Assembly (NCBI RefSeq): GCF_000026945.1
Contig: NC_012860.1
Coordinates: 1,984,001 to 2,048,000, forward strand
Reading direction: 5' to 3'
DNA: 64,000 bases
DNA from: Candida dubliniensis CD36
Taxonomy: Eukaryota > Ascomycota > Pichiomycetes > Serinales > Debaryomycetaceae
The translations under genes were made by a program, and so were the position numbers. The notes beneath the pieces were generated by a model. It was not told the origin of the DNA, searched no databases, and was given only the letters and a program-made list of their open reading frames with translations. Of the stretch, positions 32,494-45,142 are shown one piece after another (position 1 is the stretch's first letter; each line of letters begins with the position of its first letter).

Positions 32494-33278
32494 ATGTTAA
32501 TAGGGGGAAGGGGGAGGGGGGAGGGGTGTTTACAATTATAGAGACTATAAATTACTATAAATATAAAAGCAAATATAAATGAATATATTCCATAACTATC
32601 TTTCTATGTTTCATCAATCTACAAACCATAAAAGAATTTGAGTATAAAAAAGATAAAGATAATTAAAATATATACAATCTCTATAATTTATATATACTTT
32701 TGTTATATATAAAAAGCGAAAATTAAAAAAAACCAAGAAAAAACAAATAAAGAAAGCACTTACTTACTTACTTATTATGAAAATGATAATCCAAAGTCAA
32801 TTTTAATTAATACTAAAATGTCCATTTAAATATATATATATATATATGTATAACAATGTTTTCATGGGAATCACTTGAAATCTAAGGATCTGAAAAACTT
32901 TTCTTTTGGATAATATAACATATATATATATATATATAGGTGGATGAAAAAGGAATAGAAACATACCAGTTAATGTTGAATCAATCCCCTTTTTTTTTAT
33001 AATCACATTGAAACAAACAAACATTTCATAATAATTAAAACTTTTTGAAAGATGGAAAATATGAATATGCCAAAATAACTCAAACTGATCTGCTTTAAAA
33101 AAAAAATAAAAATAAAAATAAAAAAGAAACTGAAAAATGATAAAATTAATAAGATAAATTAATTGGGTATAATAATGTAAAAAATTGAAATCAAGACAAC
33201 ACTCTATAGCTTGATATTAAGTTGTAGAATATATGGAAGGTAAAAAGGGGGGGGGGGCAGGAGGTATTATTTTCAAAC
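32494..33278. other. Convergent 3' region PAN2 / PGA6
   Basis: 785 bp between convergent stops. It opens with the G-quadruplex motif listed next, then continues with A-rich DNA, two TA runs (about 32829-32848 and 32922-32938) and a run of 12 G at about 33247-33258. No gene is visible. Confidence 0.5.
32503..32526 (+). other. G-quadruplex motif in the PAN2 3' UTR
   Basis: Four G tracts of 5, 5, 6 and 4 bases are separated by loops of 2, 1 and 1 base, starting 10 bp after the PAN2 TAA. This is a textbook intramolecular quadruplex pattern on the sense strand, so it could form in the mRNA as well as in DNA. Short loops usually mean high stability. Function is unknown. Confidence 0.7.
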
Positions 33279-33911
33279 TTATAATAAGATGGCGGCTAAA
33301 CCAGCAAGAGCAGCAAAACCAACGGTGATTTGGTTAGAAGCAACACCAACGGCACCACCTTCAAAAGTAGTAACATTTGATGGAGGAGCAGGAGCAGCAG
33401 AAGATGAGACAGTAGAGTTAGCATATGAAGTGAATAAAGTGGATTGAGCAGTGGTAGTTAATTCAACATTAGTAGTGGATTCAACAACTGGAGTACTAGT
33501 GACATCAACATAACTGACTTCTTCACTGCTAGAAGAAGATTCAGCAGCAACAGTACCTGGAGTAGCTGATTCAGAACCAGAAAGTGGACAATAAGTAGTG
33601 TAAGAAGTGTGAACACCGCTAATAGTAGTAGTGACAACTGATTCAGTAGAAGCAACTGGAGCAAGTGATGAAGAAGCTTTTTCATGTTCAGAAGCAGTTA
33701 ATGGACAATAAGTGGTATATTCAGTGACAATACCTTCAATAGTGACAGTGTTGACAGATTGAACAGCTGGAGCAACACTAGTGGCACATTTGTTATCGGA
33801 ACATGAAGTGATGGTGATTTCAGTAGTATGATGTTCAGTGACAGTGGCATTAACGGCTAAAGTTGAGGCAACTAAAGAACCAGCGACGACTAATAAAGTT
33901 TGGAATTGCAT
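33279..33911 (-). CDS. PGA6: GPI-anchored cell wall mannoprotein (Pga6-like)
   Basis: This is a 210-residue secreted protein. A signal peptide covers 1 to about 20 (cut near Ala-Val-Asn), and a Ser/Thr-rich body suits O-mannosylation. Two copies of a TxYTTYCPL motif (63-71 and 102-110) are preceded by similar TIEGIVTEY and TISGVHTSY stretches. A Cys pair lies near 37-42. The C-terminal tail (about 186-210) has small residues followed by a hydrophobic end, the pattern for GPI attachment. TTYCPL modules occur in several fungal wall proteins and may be sites of covalent or disulfide wall attachment. The symbol rests on gene order and the GPI features; I do not know a specific function. Confidence 0.75.
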   Translation of the reverse strand: MQFQTLLVVAGSLVASTLAVNATVTEHHTTEITITSCSDNKCATSVAPAVQSVNTVTIEGIVTEYTTYCPLTASEHEKASSSLAPVASTESVVTTTISGVHTSYTTYCPLSGSESATPGTVAAESSSSSEEVSYVDVTSTPVVESTTNVELTTTAQSTLFTSYANSTVSSSAAPAPPSNVTTFEGGAVGVASNQITVGFAALAGLAAILL

Positions 33912-34628
33912 TATGAAAGGAATGTAGTTATTAGGTTAAAATAAACGAATGTAGAAATAGTTGGAAAGTTGTGGTCTTAATTTGACTTAAAGAAGAAAAG
34001 AAAAGAAAAGAAAAGAAAAGAAAAAGGAGTAAAGGAAATTTAAATTTTTTTGAAAGGGAAATTGAATAAATATTTATAATACATGGTTTATTAAACAAGT
34101 TATTTATTGAAAGGGGGAGGGGTATATGGTGCATAAGTAATTGACGATATATTGTAATTAATTAATAATAATAATAGTAATAACAAATTGATAATAACGT
34201 CAAAAAAATTTTAAATGCAAATGCAAAACAAAATTAAATTGTTACGAAAAGTAAATAAATAAAAAAGCCTTGTTTATGATAATTTTTCACGTTGCATTTA
34301 ATAGCTGCAAAGAGTTTTAATATTATATAAAAAGGTGTTCAACACAAAAGAGTATACACAACCTTAAAATATAAGAATAAGGAGTAACCTTCATTCTAAC
34401 AGTGTTGATAAGTACCTTCATACTAATTAAGAGTATCATAACCCTAAACAGTATGTAAAAAGATATATTCTGTTGGTGGTGGTGGTGGTGGGTGGGACGA
34501 ATCGTTCTATTTTTTTCGCATCAAAGAAAGAAAGGAAGAAATTTAAATGCCAATTGTTTGTTATTGTTTTGGTATTTAGTGAACGACTAAAATTACAAAA
34601 TTAATCATTCGAGACGAGACGAGACACG

Positions 34629-34659
<31 letters not shown>

Positions 34660-36102
34660 AAGAAGAATTCAGTTCGTGTAATTGTCATAATTCGTGTCAA
34701 GTTTTCCAAAAAAATTTCTTCATTTACTTAATTGATTGATGTCTTTGTAATTAAGTACTTTGCCCAATTCTATTAACTAATGATGATGATAAATGTCTTA
34801 CAGTTCTTATTCAATCACGCGCCTCTCTCTTTTCAATTAATATTCTGGGTCTAGACTCATGTTTTTTTTTTTTTTTTTGTATGTTACAATATTAATTAAT
34901 TATTAGCCGGTAATTCAACAATGTTTGATCAACATTCTCCACAAACCAAGATTACTACCACCACCACCACTTCTATTTACAATTCTTCTCCAATTGGGCA
35001 TTTTTCTATATATCCAATTGTCGTCTTTTTATAATGTAAAATTAACCTTATAAATGATTTTGTATTTCATAAAAGAAAAAAAAAAGACAATACCAAAAGT
35101 TTAGTATATATTGTATTGTCTCCTTTTTATTTTAGTTTCCCAAGGCTTACATATTAAGGCACAAGAATAACAAGAATAACAAGAACAAAGATTTTATCGT
35201 CAAAATGTTCCTTGGCCCCCAAATACTTCTAGAGATCTCTTAATAATGTTTACAATTTGAAAGTTTGGGAGGTTGGTGTGAGAAATAAGGTTGAACTAGA
35301 TTAGATCCAAACATTCATTACAATATACTCCATCAACTGGTTTAACATTCAATCATAGAGAGAGAGAGAGTGTGTGTGTATGTGGACAAAACTGTTGATT
35401 AGACAAGCTTTGATCATATTAATGAGGAACAAAGCATGTTCTATCTTCCATACATTACATAATATTTACTAGTTCATGGGTGTATGTGAGTGTGAGTGCG
35501 CACATCCATAGACACGCGTTTGGTATAGTTTACATTACTAATATTTAGTTATATTTACGCGTAGTTCTTATACCCTTTTTTTTTTTATTTTTTTTTTTTT
35601 TTTTCGTGTATTTGATTCAACATTTTCTTTCTTTCTTGTTAAGTTTTGTGTATAATCAATTATTCATATACACATAAACAGACACACAGAATCAACAATT
35701 ATTAACCCTTTTAATTTTGACACCCGCCTTGACTTAAATAATCTTTCATTCTTTCATAAAATGTAATTTTGAGATTCAAAATTTGAAATTTGAAATTTGC
35801 AATCACAATCAAAGTTTTTAATCTATAGCAATCATCTTTTTAAGCCATGGACAATCCTTGCCTCCTCTTTATTGTAGTTATTATTTCGTGTTGGTGTTAA
35901 AATACAATAAGCGTTGGTTGTGTTCTAGGCTAAGTTTGGAAAGGAGGAAGAAGAAGAAGAACAACAACAACAACAACAACAACAACAAAACTATCATTAT
36001 GGATATTGCTAATTTCTTTCTATATTTTCTATTTTCTATATCCTATTACTATTACTATTACTGTTACTGTTACTTGGCGGGGAAGAGGGGGGGGCGAGAC
36101 CG
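33912..36102. other. PGA6 upstream region and ARG81 3' flank
   Basis: 2.2 kb without a supported gene. It contains AAAAG pentanucleotide repeats (34000-34025), a GAGAC repeat next to a 27-base A run (34614-34656), T runs near 34862 and 35576-35604, and CAA/GAA runs near 35945-35990. A G-rich stretch (36077-36096) lies just after the ARG81 stop. Confidence 0.5.
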
Positions 36103-37098
36103 CTATGCTAACATTAAATTCATTTCCCAATCATGAATAACACTAATCCAATCATCTCTCACTTCATTAGCTCTTTTCCTTCTCCATACTTCCATCATGA
36201 TTTGTCTAGCCCCCCAATAACTTCCTAAATATTTAGCTATATCAGCTCCCCATTGTTTAAAAGCTAATTGTAAATCTAATGAAATTGCTTCACATCCAGC
36301 TATAAAACCTTGCCAAAATAATGGAATAATATTAGCTTCTTTATCATCAATCAATTTTTGTATAGCATTTAAATGTTGTAAAGTTTTTCGAACATGATTT
36401 TGTAAATTAATTGCGGAAATTTGTTTAATTAATCGATTGAAATATATTACTAACCCATGATAAAATGACATAATATGATGATAAGTGGCTTTATGCATTG
36501 GTGAATAGAATTTATGATCAAATTCATGTTTGTCATTATCAATAATTTGCCCATTTTCGGAAGAAAATTCATGCTGAGGTTCAGAACTATTATCATTATT
36601 ATTATCATTATCATTATCATTATTATTGGTAGGAGTCTTTTTATTCTGATGTTCATATAATTGCCAATCTAATGTCCAGTTCTTTAATTTTTTATTTAAA
36701 TCTTCAATTCGATTATTAAAATCTTCTTGATGGGTTAACTTTGTTGCTATTTTTGCTGCTGCCTTGGGATTATCACGATAATAAATTTTTGTTCGTAATA
36801 ATTCCACTGTTTCACTAAATAATACAATCAATGAATAAGGTAATCCATATAATGCATCAGTGGCAAAACTTTCATCATTTTTCATAGTATTAATCAATTT
36901 TTTATTAACAAATGAAGGTGATGTAGTATTTGAACTTTTCAGTTTACTTGTGGACAAAGAAGAAGATGAAGTAGTAGTAGTAGTAGTAGTTGAGGAGGAG
37001 GAAGAGGAAAAGGAGGAGGTCTGTTTCTTATTGGTGAATGTATTATTAACAATAAAATCAATTCTTGTTTTCCTTACTTTATTATGATCAACAACCAT

Positions 37099-37130
<32 letters not shown>

Positions 37131-39327
37131 GGTTATCATCACCATGGTTATCATCCTGATTGTTGTCATTCTTCTGATGACTTACATATTTATCACCACT
37201 AACATCATAACCAATACCAATTCCATAATTAGTTTCAAAATCTTCATTAATACTATCAATATCTAAACAAGTAGAATCTTGAATTAATTTTAAATTCAGG
37301 AAAATTCGATGTAATATACTTGCTTTAGTTGATAACTTTTTTTTATTTTGCATTTTTGCTATAATTACTTTACCACACCAAGTTATATAAATTCTAGTAT
37401 CTTGCATTGTCCCCCAAACTAAATCAACACTAATCATACTTAATACAGCACATAAAACATCTTTATATTTTTCATGATTAATACAATATTCAATACCATT
37501 ATTTCTATGATGATTATGACCATTTCTATTGTTATGTAATAATTGTTTAATAAATAAACTAGCTTGATTTCTTAAGGCAATACCTAAATTTAAATAAAAT
37601 CTCATTGGTTCAGAATTTTTAGGAAATTTACTTTGTAAATTAAATGCCAGTACTGCCAATAATGCATTTAATAAAGCATTTTTTGCCGTTGAAGTTTTCC
37701 CTAAAGCCAGTAATTCACCTAATGCCATTAATGCTCTAGGGAAATAAATAGTTTTCCAAGGACTTTCAGTTAAAGGGATAACTGTCATTAAATCAGCTAC
37801 ATTAGTAACATAATAATTTAATAAATATCGTGTTAATGGTTGAACTTGAAGTGCATTTATGGGGATACTTATTTGATGTTGTTGGTGATTTGATGGTAAT
37901 GATAAATCAAATGGTAAATTTGTTGGATTTTTAACAATTTTCATAATGAATTGTAATAATTTAGAATCATTAGAATGATCATCAACATCATGTTCTTCTT
38001 CTTCTTCATCATCATCATGATCAGTAGATTTGGCATGTAAATCAATTTCTAAATTCTCATTTGATTGATAAGGATTATTATAGAAAAAATTGGAAAAATT
38101 GGAATAATATGTAGGATTCATGATCGAGTCATTATTATTTGTGTTTGACCCTTGATTTAAAATATTGGCTAATGATATATTACTATTTGAATGAGATAAT
38201 TGTGGTGTTGTATCTACTTGTGGTTGTGGTGTAGTTATAACAAGTTGCAGGTTTTTATGAAATAATAAATTCAAAAAATCCGGATTATTAAATTCATCAA
38301 CAAGTGTGGTACCATGAGTGTTATTGTTATTGTTATTGTTGTTGTTGTTGCTATTGTTATGAGTGTCTGTGTGTGTACTTGTGGTGGCAGTATTAATATT
38401 CCCTGTATTTCCTGTATCTTCTGTTGGAACATTATTATTAAAATTGAACATTAAATCTAAAAATTGTGTATCTAAAGCTGCTGCTGTCACAAGAGCAGCA
38501 TCTTTCAATTCATTAGAAATCCATTGTGAATCTTGTGGTTGATCAGAATGGGTCATACCTGATTCTAAATTATATGCATGAGGCTGTAAATTGGATGCTG
38601 GAGTTACAAAACTATGTCCATTTACCGATGGACTCGAAACATTACTATATGTGTTTGATCTATTAGAAGTGACATCACCAACAGTGACATTGGAATTAGA
38701 ATTAGAATTGGAATTGGAATTGTTATGACTATTGTTTAATTTCCGTTTTTTAAATTTCAATGGTGATTCTTGTGATATAACTTTATGCCGTAGTGGAGGT
38801 TCACCTTTAAATACCCCAAATGGACCTTTTAATTTAGTTTCTCCCAGTAATTTAACAATAGGATCTTCTCCTGATCCATGTAATATTGATAAATCCAGAT
38901 CCATATCTTCATAAGTTTCATATGGTTCATCCCATTTAACAAATCCAACTTGTCGTCGTTGAAAAAATTCAGAAGAACTATTATTATTATTATTGTTGTT
39001 GTTACTATTTTCATCGAGTTGTTCATCATCTTTATTGGGAAACTTAATTGGTTGACTTTTTACATTGCCAGTTTTCGTTGGTATATATTGAATAGGGTCG
39101 GACCATCGAAGTTTAATATCATATCCAGCACATATTAAACCGGCTCGGGTACATTTCTCACATTGTGGTTTAGTTAAATCACATTTTATCTTTCGTGATC
39201 TACATGTGAAACATCCAGTAAATGTCTTTGAACGTCTTGTTGTGGAGGTAGGAAGTGGTGGTGAGGCTGTTACAGTTGTCGGGGACTTGTCTTCTATATT
39301 TTTGGATAGTATAGATGGTGATGACAT
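36103..39327 (-). CDS. ARG81: Zn2Cys6 transcription factor of arginine metabolism (Arg81-like)
   Basis: This 1074-residue nuclear DNA-binding regulator has its binuclear zinc cluster at Cys39, 42, 49, 56, 59 and 66 (CFTCRSRKIKCD and CEKCTRAGLIC). The cluster is followed by AGYDIKLRWSDPIQY, which is typical of Arg81/ArgRII-type proteins. In yeast, Arg81 senses arginine and with Arg80, Mcm1 and Arg82 controls arginine synthesis and breakdown. The middle and C-terminal parts hold the helical fungal regulatory domain (about 480-1074, ending in WGARQIMMEVWRRKRA), broken by Asn-, Asp- and Ser-rich inserts, including an Asp run encoded by a GAT/GAC array near 37096-37135. No frame breaks are seen. 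Divergent from it, more than 4 kb away, is IPT1. Confidence 0.9.
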
Positions 39328-39866
39328 ATTTTAATCCAATCAAACCATAAATATAAACCAGTTATTGTAGTAATGCCAATAAGTATCAAGAGACTTGTTC
39401 GTGGTTGGTTGGTTGTCTCTCTCTCTCTCTCTTTTTTTTTTTTGTATGTGTTTTTCAGTTAAAACATATTTTTAAGTTTCAATGAAAGAAGAAGATGATG
39501 AAGAGATGAACAAAGAGTTAATTATATGCGCACACCAACTTTTGTTAGTGAATTTTTTTTTTTTTTTTTTTTTTTTTTTTGTTCTCCCTAATAAACTGTT
39601 TCGGTGCTACCAGCTGCACATTTTTTCTAATCAAAAACGACCTTACCTCTTACTTTTATAATATCAAATGTGAAGATGCATTGGGTAAACAAGTATTCCA
39701 TCCAATTATACCTTTTTTTTTTGGAGTTTATTAAAATAATGTGAAAAACTTTTAGAAGATATAGGTTTCATTTTCAAGATATTTCCTGCTACAATCTATA
39801 CAAAGCCTTTCTTATGTGTGTGTAGAATAAAGTGGGCATATTGCTGGTGTTGGGGGTGAAGGAAGG

Positions 39867-40229
39867 ATGAGGAGGAGGTGGTGGAGCAACAAGGAAAGTA
39901 ATACCATAACGACTACAACTAATAAATTGATTAAATTAAGTGGGAAATCATATTACACTATGATTAAAACCATCAATAATATCAAATTTATAAATTTTTA
40001 TAATTTTAATATTAACCAGAAAGATTATAACCTAGCATATAGTAACCATGATGAAGAAGAACTACAAAAAAAAAAGTCAAAGGAAATACAACAAAAGAAT
40101 ATAAATATTATAAAGGAAATATTCATTCTCGAATCAATCGATCTTTACAAATCATCAATAATCCCTCATGATTTAATTTTAATGATAATTGAAAGATTTC
40201 AAAATTTACAAGATATTATAATTCATTGA
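39867..40229 (+). CDS. Doubtful small hypothetical protein
   Basis: A 120-codon open frame whose product I do not recognise. The sequence is Asn/Ile/Lys-rich as expected from AT-rich DNA, but the last 35 residues (ESIDLYKSSIIPHDLILMIIERFQ onward) are less repetitive and faintly resemble an F-box-like helix pair. No flanking signals support expression. It could be a remnant gene or chance. Confidence 0.2.
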   Translation: MRRRWWSNKESNTITTTTNKLIKLSGKSYYTMIKTINNIKFINFYNFNINQKDYNLAYSNHDEEELQKKKSKEIQQKNINIIKEIFILESIDLYKSSIIPHDLILMIIERFQNLQDIIIH

Positions 40230-41151
40230 GTCATGCATTGAATTATTATATTCATTTTATATCACCCATATTAAATCCATTGGATCAATATTATTATTAT
40301 TAATATTATTATTATTATTATTGTAATCTGGATCATATTCAACCGATAGAAATAATCCATAGTAATGATAGAGGAGATGAATATGATATTCTAAGCAACA
40401 ACCATAACAACAACAACAATTGAAAATAAAACTACTGGTAATTATGGATTAAAATCTAAAAGAAAAAAAATGATTAATGGGATTTATCAATGATGTCAAT
40501 GATTGGGGAAAAATATCTTGTTGAAGAAGACTATGCTATTGCCTTGCCTTAACATAAGAGTAACTAAAGAACACGATCTTAATTAACACACTCGTCGATT
40601 TTTAGGTTCAATCATATCTTGTTACTTCATTTTTAGATATAATTGATATGTATTTCTCGTAACATATCAAATTAGAGTCAAATTCATCACTCGTGGTATA
40701 ATATAGTATAATAGTATAGTATAGTTTTTTTTTTTTTTTTTTTTTTTTCTTTTTTTTGCATAAACTACACAAATCTCGACAAGGAACCCAACAGTTTTAT
40801 TAAGTAATTCTTGTAGTTGTAGTTTATAAAGTATCACATTAATATAGCAACAATATTAAAGAGGGTTTCCACTAGAATTTCTTCTTCTATACTTTAGTTA
40901 GTTAATTATTTGCTTGATTTGTTTAGCAAATTTATTGTCAAAACTAGGCACAACCTATATTTTTTTTTACATTGTGGAAGTTACCACTCAAATAGTTTTA
41001 CCAATCCATTACAAAAGCTATTAATGAAGTGGAAGGTGGGAGGAGGAGTAGGAAGAGGAAGAAACTGATAAAAAATTGCCTGATATATGTTCTTTGCCAA
41101 GAGTTTAGGTTGTTCATTAATCAATTCGTCAGTTTTATTCGGAGATAAACG

Positions 41152-41182
<31 letters not shown>

Positions 41183-43033
41183 TGTTGAGATTTTTGTTGC
41201 CAGTTAAATCAAGAAGGGATTCATTTTTGTGAGATCCACCACCACTACCACTACTACCACCAACTCGTCAGTAACTAAGATTGGTAGATTTCTTTTATTC
41301 TGACTTTCTGAATTGCACAACTTCTTACTTAATATTTATATATTATCACCAAATTATGAAAAAAAAAAAAAAAAAAAACAGTGAACAACACTTCTATTAA
41401 TATTAATTCAACGAAATATCAACTCTTTGTCTCTCCAATACACAATACACAATACACAAAGAAAACCCCCCAAAAGAAGAAGAAGAAGAAGAAGTTTGGG
41501 TTTGGGTTAACTCCGAAACAGAAAAAAAAAAAAGAAACAAATTTTAATAACAGAGAGAAATAAGTAAACTTACAGATAAGAAGATAGAGGGGCGTGCGTG
41601 TATATACTTACAATAATAACCGATGTACACGACAAAAGAATCATCTAAATTATTTTCTTTAACATCATTCATCTATTCATCTATTCATCAAACGGACTAT
41701 ACAAATGAAAATTAGATCAAGAATTAAGAATCTTCCCGTTAATGTAAAAAACAAGTTTATATATGTATTTGAATTTATGAAGTAAACTATTAAATAAATT
41801 AACTGTTAAACATTTGGTTAAGAATAAGGAACAAACTGAAGATTAATAGATTAATAATAATTTACACCCCCCCCACCATTCCTTTCCCTTCCCTTACCAA
41901 GCCATTTTGTAAATGTAAAGTTTTACCGTTTGCATTTTTTTTTTTTGCATTTCTTTTTTTTTTTTGTATTTCTTTTTGTGCCAAGTCTAGAGTACCCCCG
42001 TTTACAAATTCTTCTTCTTCTCCTCCATTCCCACACCAGAAAGCTTTTTGGTCACGTGCTTCAAATATATACTACTATATTGAAATCATATTATACTTAA
42101 TAAGAAGGAAATGGAAAAATAGAAAGAAAGAAAGACAACAGTTGTTGTTGTTGTTGTTGTAAATCTATTCTAAGCCGCCATTAACTATTACTACTACGAT
42201 AAGAATCTGATCAAAAGTTATTGTCTTTGTTTCTTATTTATTATCTTGTGACTTAAAACCATACTATTGTTGTTGTTGTTTCCCTTCAATTCTTTATTTA
42301 TTTATTAAAGTTAAAACTATGCAAAAACTTTAACCCTTGACAAGTAAAAGATTAAGTTATAAAAGTATAATTAATTAACGGGGACCCAACCATCCCCCTT
42401 CCCCCCCACTTTATACTATACAACATAATTATAACATTCTTTGAAAAAAAAAAAGGAGGTGGGGGTGGGGGTGGGGGGCTCTCTTATAGAATAATATCTA
42501 TACTCTACTCTGCTCTACTCTACTCTATACCATCATCCATCATCCATCATTATTGTTGTTAGGTTATCACCAATAAATTACAATACCAAGGCGGGAACTT
42601 ACTTACTACTTACTGCTATTATTACACAAAATAAAATAAACAATTTGAACAAAAGCACAAAACAATCAATTAGATTAAAATAATAATAATAATAATAACG
42701 ATTAAATCCAATCTATATGCAGGAAATGGTCAATTTAGAATTGAAAAAAAAAAAAAAGCAATTCAAAAATATAAACACACAAAGAAAGAGAAGAGAGAGA
42801 AGAAAGGGGAGAGTGGAGAATTGATTGATTGATTGATTGAGTTTCTGTTATTGTTGTTTCCTTAAAACTCGGATTATTCTTTATTAGTTTACCACATACA
42901 CACACACACACTTCATTGAACACTCGGTGAATAATAAACAGGCTTATAATATAATACTAGTAGTGTTAAGGTACACCAGATGTCATAAATCAACGGTGTT
43001 CACCCAACCATTGCATCACAAAAATACACGGCA

Positions 43034-43112
43034 AACACAATACAACACAATACAACACAATACAACACAATACAACACAATACAATACAATACAACACAA
43101 TACAATACAATA
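43034..43112. repeat. Decamer tandem repeat (TACAACACAA)
   Basis: About eight head-to-tail copies of a 10-bp unit, some altered to TACAATACAA. It lies in the gene-poor region upstream of IPT1 and encodes nothing credible. Confidence 0.85.
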
Positions 43113-44298
43113 GATCAAAACAGGTGCTATAAAATAAACAATCGTGTTTTGGGGGAGGAGGGGAGGGGGGGTAAGTCGTTAATAATAATGATGTCACAAG
43201 TACCTGTTGTTCAATAGTCATCATCATTAGATAAGTAGTGTTACTTATTAAAGCTCTTGGTATGGTATTGAACATCTAAAAAAACCAACAAAGTAACATC
43301 AGAAGGATGGAAAGGTAAAAAAAAATCATGGCTAATAAGCCCGGTCTTTTTCCAACGATCGGATAATTTCTGGGATTTGTTTATATTTTTGCTTGGTTTA
43401 ATAAAAATAATATTAATGATGGATGATTATGGATGATGGATGATGGATAATGGATGATGGATGATGGTTTTGTTTTGTTTTGTGATTCCCAACTAAAATG
43501 TGAAATGGGGGAAAATGTACATATTAAGAATTTCATTTTCCTTTCTTCTTCTTCTTCTTCCGGTTTCTTGTCCTTCTCTTTCTTATTATCTATCTAAATT
43601 TCTCTCGACAAGTGAATTTTTTGAATTTCTTTGTAAAATGTAAACATTTAATATTAATAGTAAACCCAAATCATCATCATAATCATCAACAACCAATAAC
43701 TAATAACCAACAGGATTTAAAAAATTTTTTTTTATTTTTTTTTTTGGAATTCTTAAATTTTTTTTTTTTCATTTTCATTTTCATTTTATTATTTTGCTCT
43801 TTTCTTTTATATTTATTAACTTAACCATCTTGTTGTTGTTGAATCATTATTTACTTATATTGATTTCTTTAAAAGTTTTTCCCATTTGTTTTATACCCTA
43901 ATTTATCAAGAGGAAATATTAATACCGAAGTTTTGGAAAATTATCTCCTATTTCGCCATTCCTAACCTAACCTAACCTAACTTAACCAAACCAAAGCAAA
44001 CCTAACAATCTTCAATCTTTTTTTTAATATTTTTTTTTTAAGGAGAACTCACTCAAAGTATTATTCATCAATTAATACCATTCCCCCGAGTTTAACAACT
44101 ATTCAATTTGAACTTATTGTGATATAATTTATCTCCACCACCCATCCCCGTTCCACCCCTTCCACCTACCACCCCCCCTTTTTTTTTTGTTTTTTTTTTG
44201 TATATCCTACCTCAAAGAACAACCTGAACAAATCAAGCAGCCCCAAAAATTAAAATTTCTTCTAATTTTTTTTTTTTTTTTTTTTTTTTAAAGGAAAC

Positions 44299-45105
44299 AT
44301 GATAACAACAACATCTATATCATCAGTTATATTAACAATACTTAAACCATTTATATTTATATATCAATTTATTTATCGAATTTATTGGTCAGGATTAAAT
44401 CAACGTAATATATTTCAATTAATTTTCAATTTTTTAATTAATTTTAGTCCAATTTTCATTTGGTTATTAATATTTAAAAATGCTGGATTAATTCCTCATA
44501 AATTACGTCCTAAAATTCATGTTAAATTAGCTTATCATTTAGATCATTATATTTTTGAAACTTTAATTGGAGGAATTATTAATATTTTTGGATTAGCAAG
44601 TCTGAGTTGGTTATTATATCGATTTATTTATAAACTGAAACCACACAACAATAACAGTAACAGAAACCATTACCAAAATGAAATAAATTTAGAAAATTAT
44701 CCTCCTAATAATGCTAATGATATTTATTCATTATATAAAATACCACAAAATTATGAAATGAATATTGCTATTGATAATGATAATAATATCAGTAGTAATA
44801 GTAGCAATAATAGTAGTGATATTGAATTAGAATCATTTCCTAAAGAATTATTAAAACCTAATTATAATCAATTACCACCAATAAATTTCCAAGATCAAGA
44901 CTTAGACCCAAACTCAAACTCAAACTCAAACCTTCAACTAGATACTAATAATAATAATAATACTATTAATGAAGTTAATCCAATGAATAATAGATTTGCT
45001 CCTATGGTATTTATCCCACAATTAACTCTGATTGAAATTGATCAAATGACTCAATCAATTAATAATAAAATTCTTAATCATATTCATCAATCAAAAAATA
45101 TTAAT

Positions 45106-45142
<37 letters not shown>

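Larger units (their letters stand above)
39328..44298. other. 5-kb gene-poor region between ARG81 and IPT1
   Basis: Apart from one doubtful 120-codon frame, no gene is seen. The region is packed with A or T runs of 18-29 bases (for example about 39549-39579, 40726-40749, 41153-41179), AAT/TTG triplet arrays, a decamer tandem array near 43034 and G-rich patches at 42456-42478 and 43151-43171. TCACGTG occurs at about 42051-42057. CCTAA units near 43965-43985 are too few to be telomeric. It probably serves as long upstream regions for the two divergent genes. Confidence 0.45.

Noticed and set aside
41381..41563. Small Lys-rich open frame
   Set aside because: Built from A runs and GAA repeats, with no homology or start context.
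43963..43990. CCTAA repeats resembling a telomeric tract
   Set aside because: Only about four units, degenerating into TTAACC and AACCAAACC. Candida telomeres use a long 23-bp unit, and the site lies among ordinary genes.
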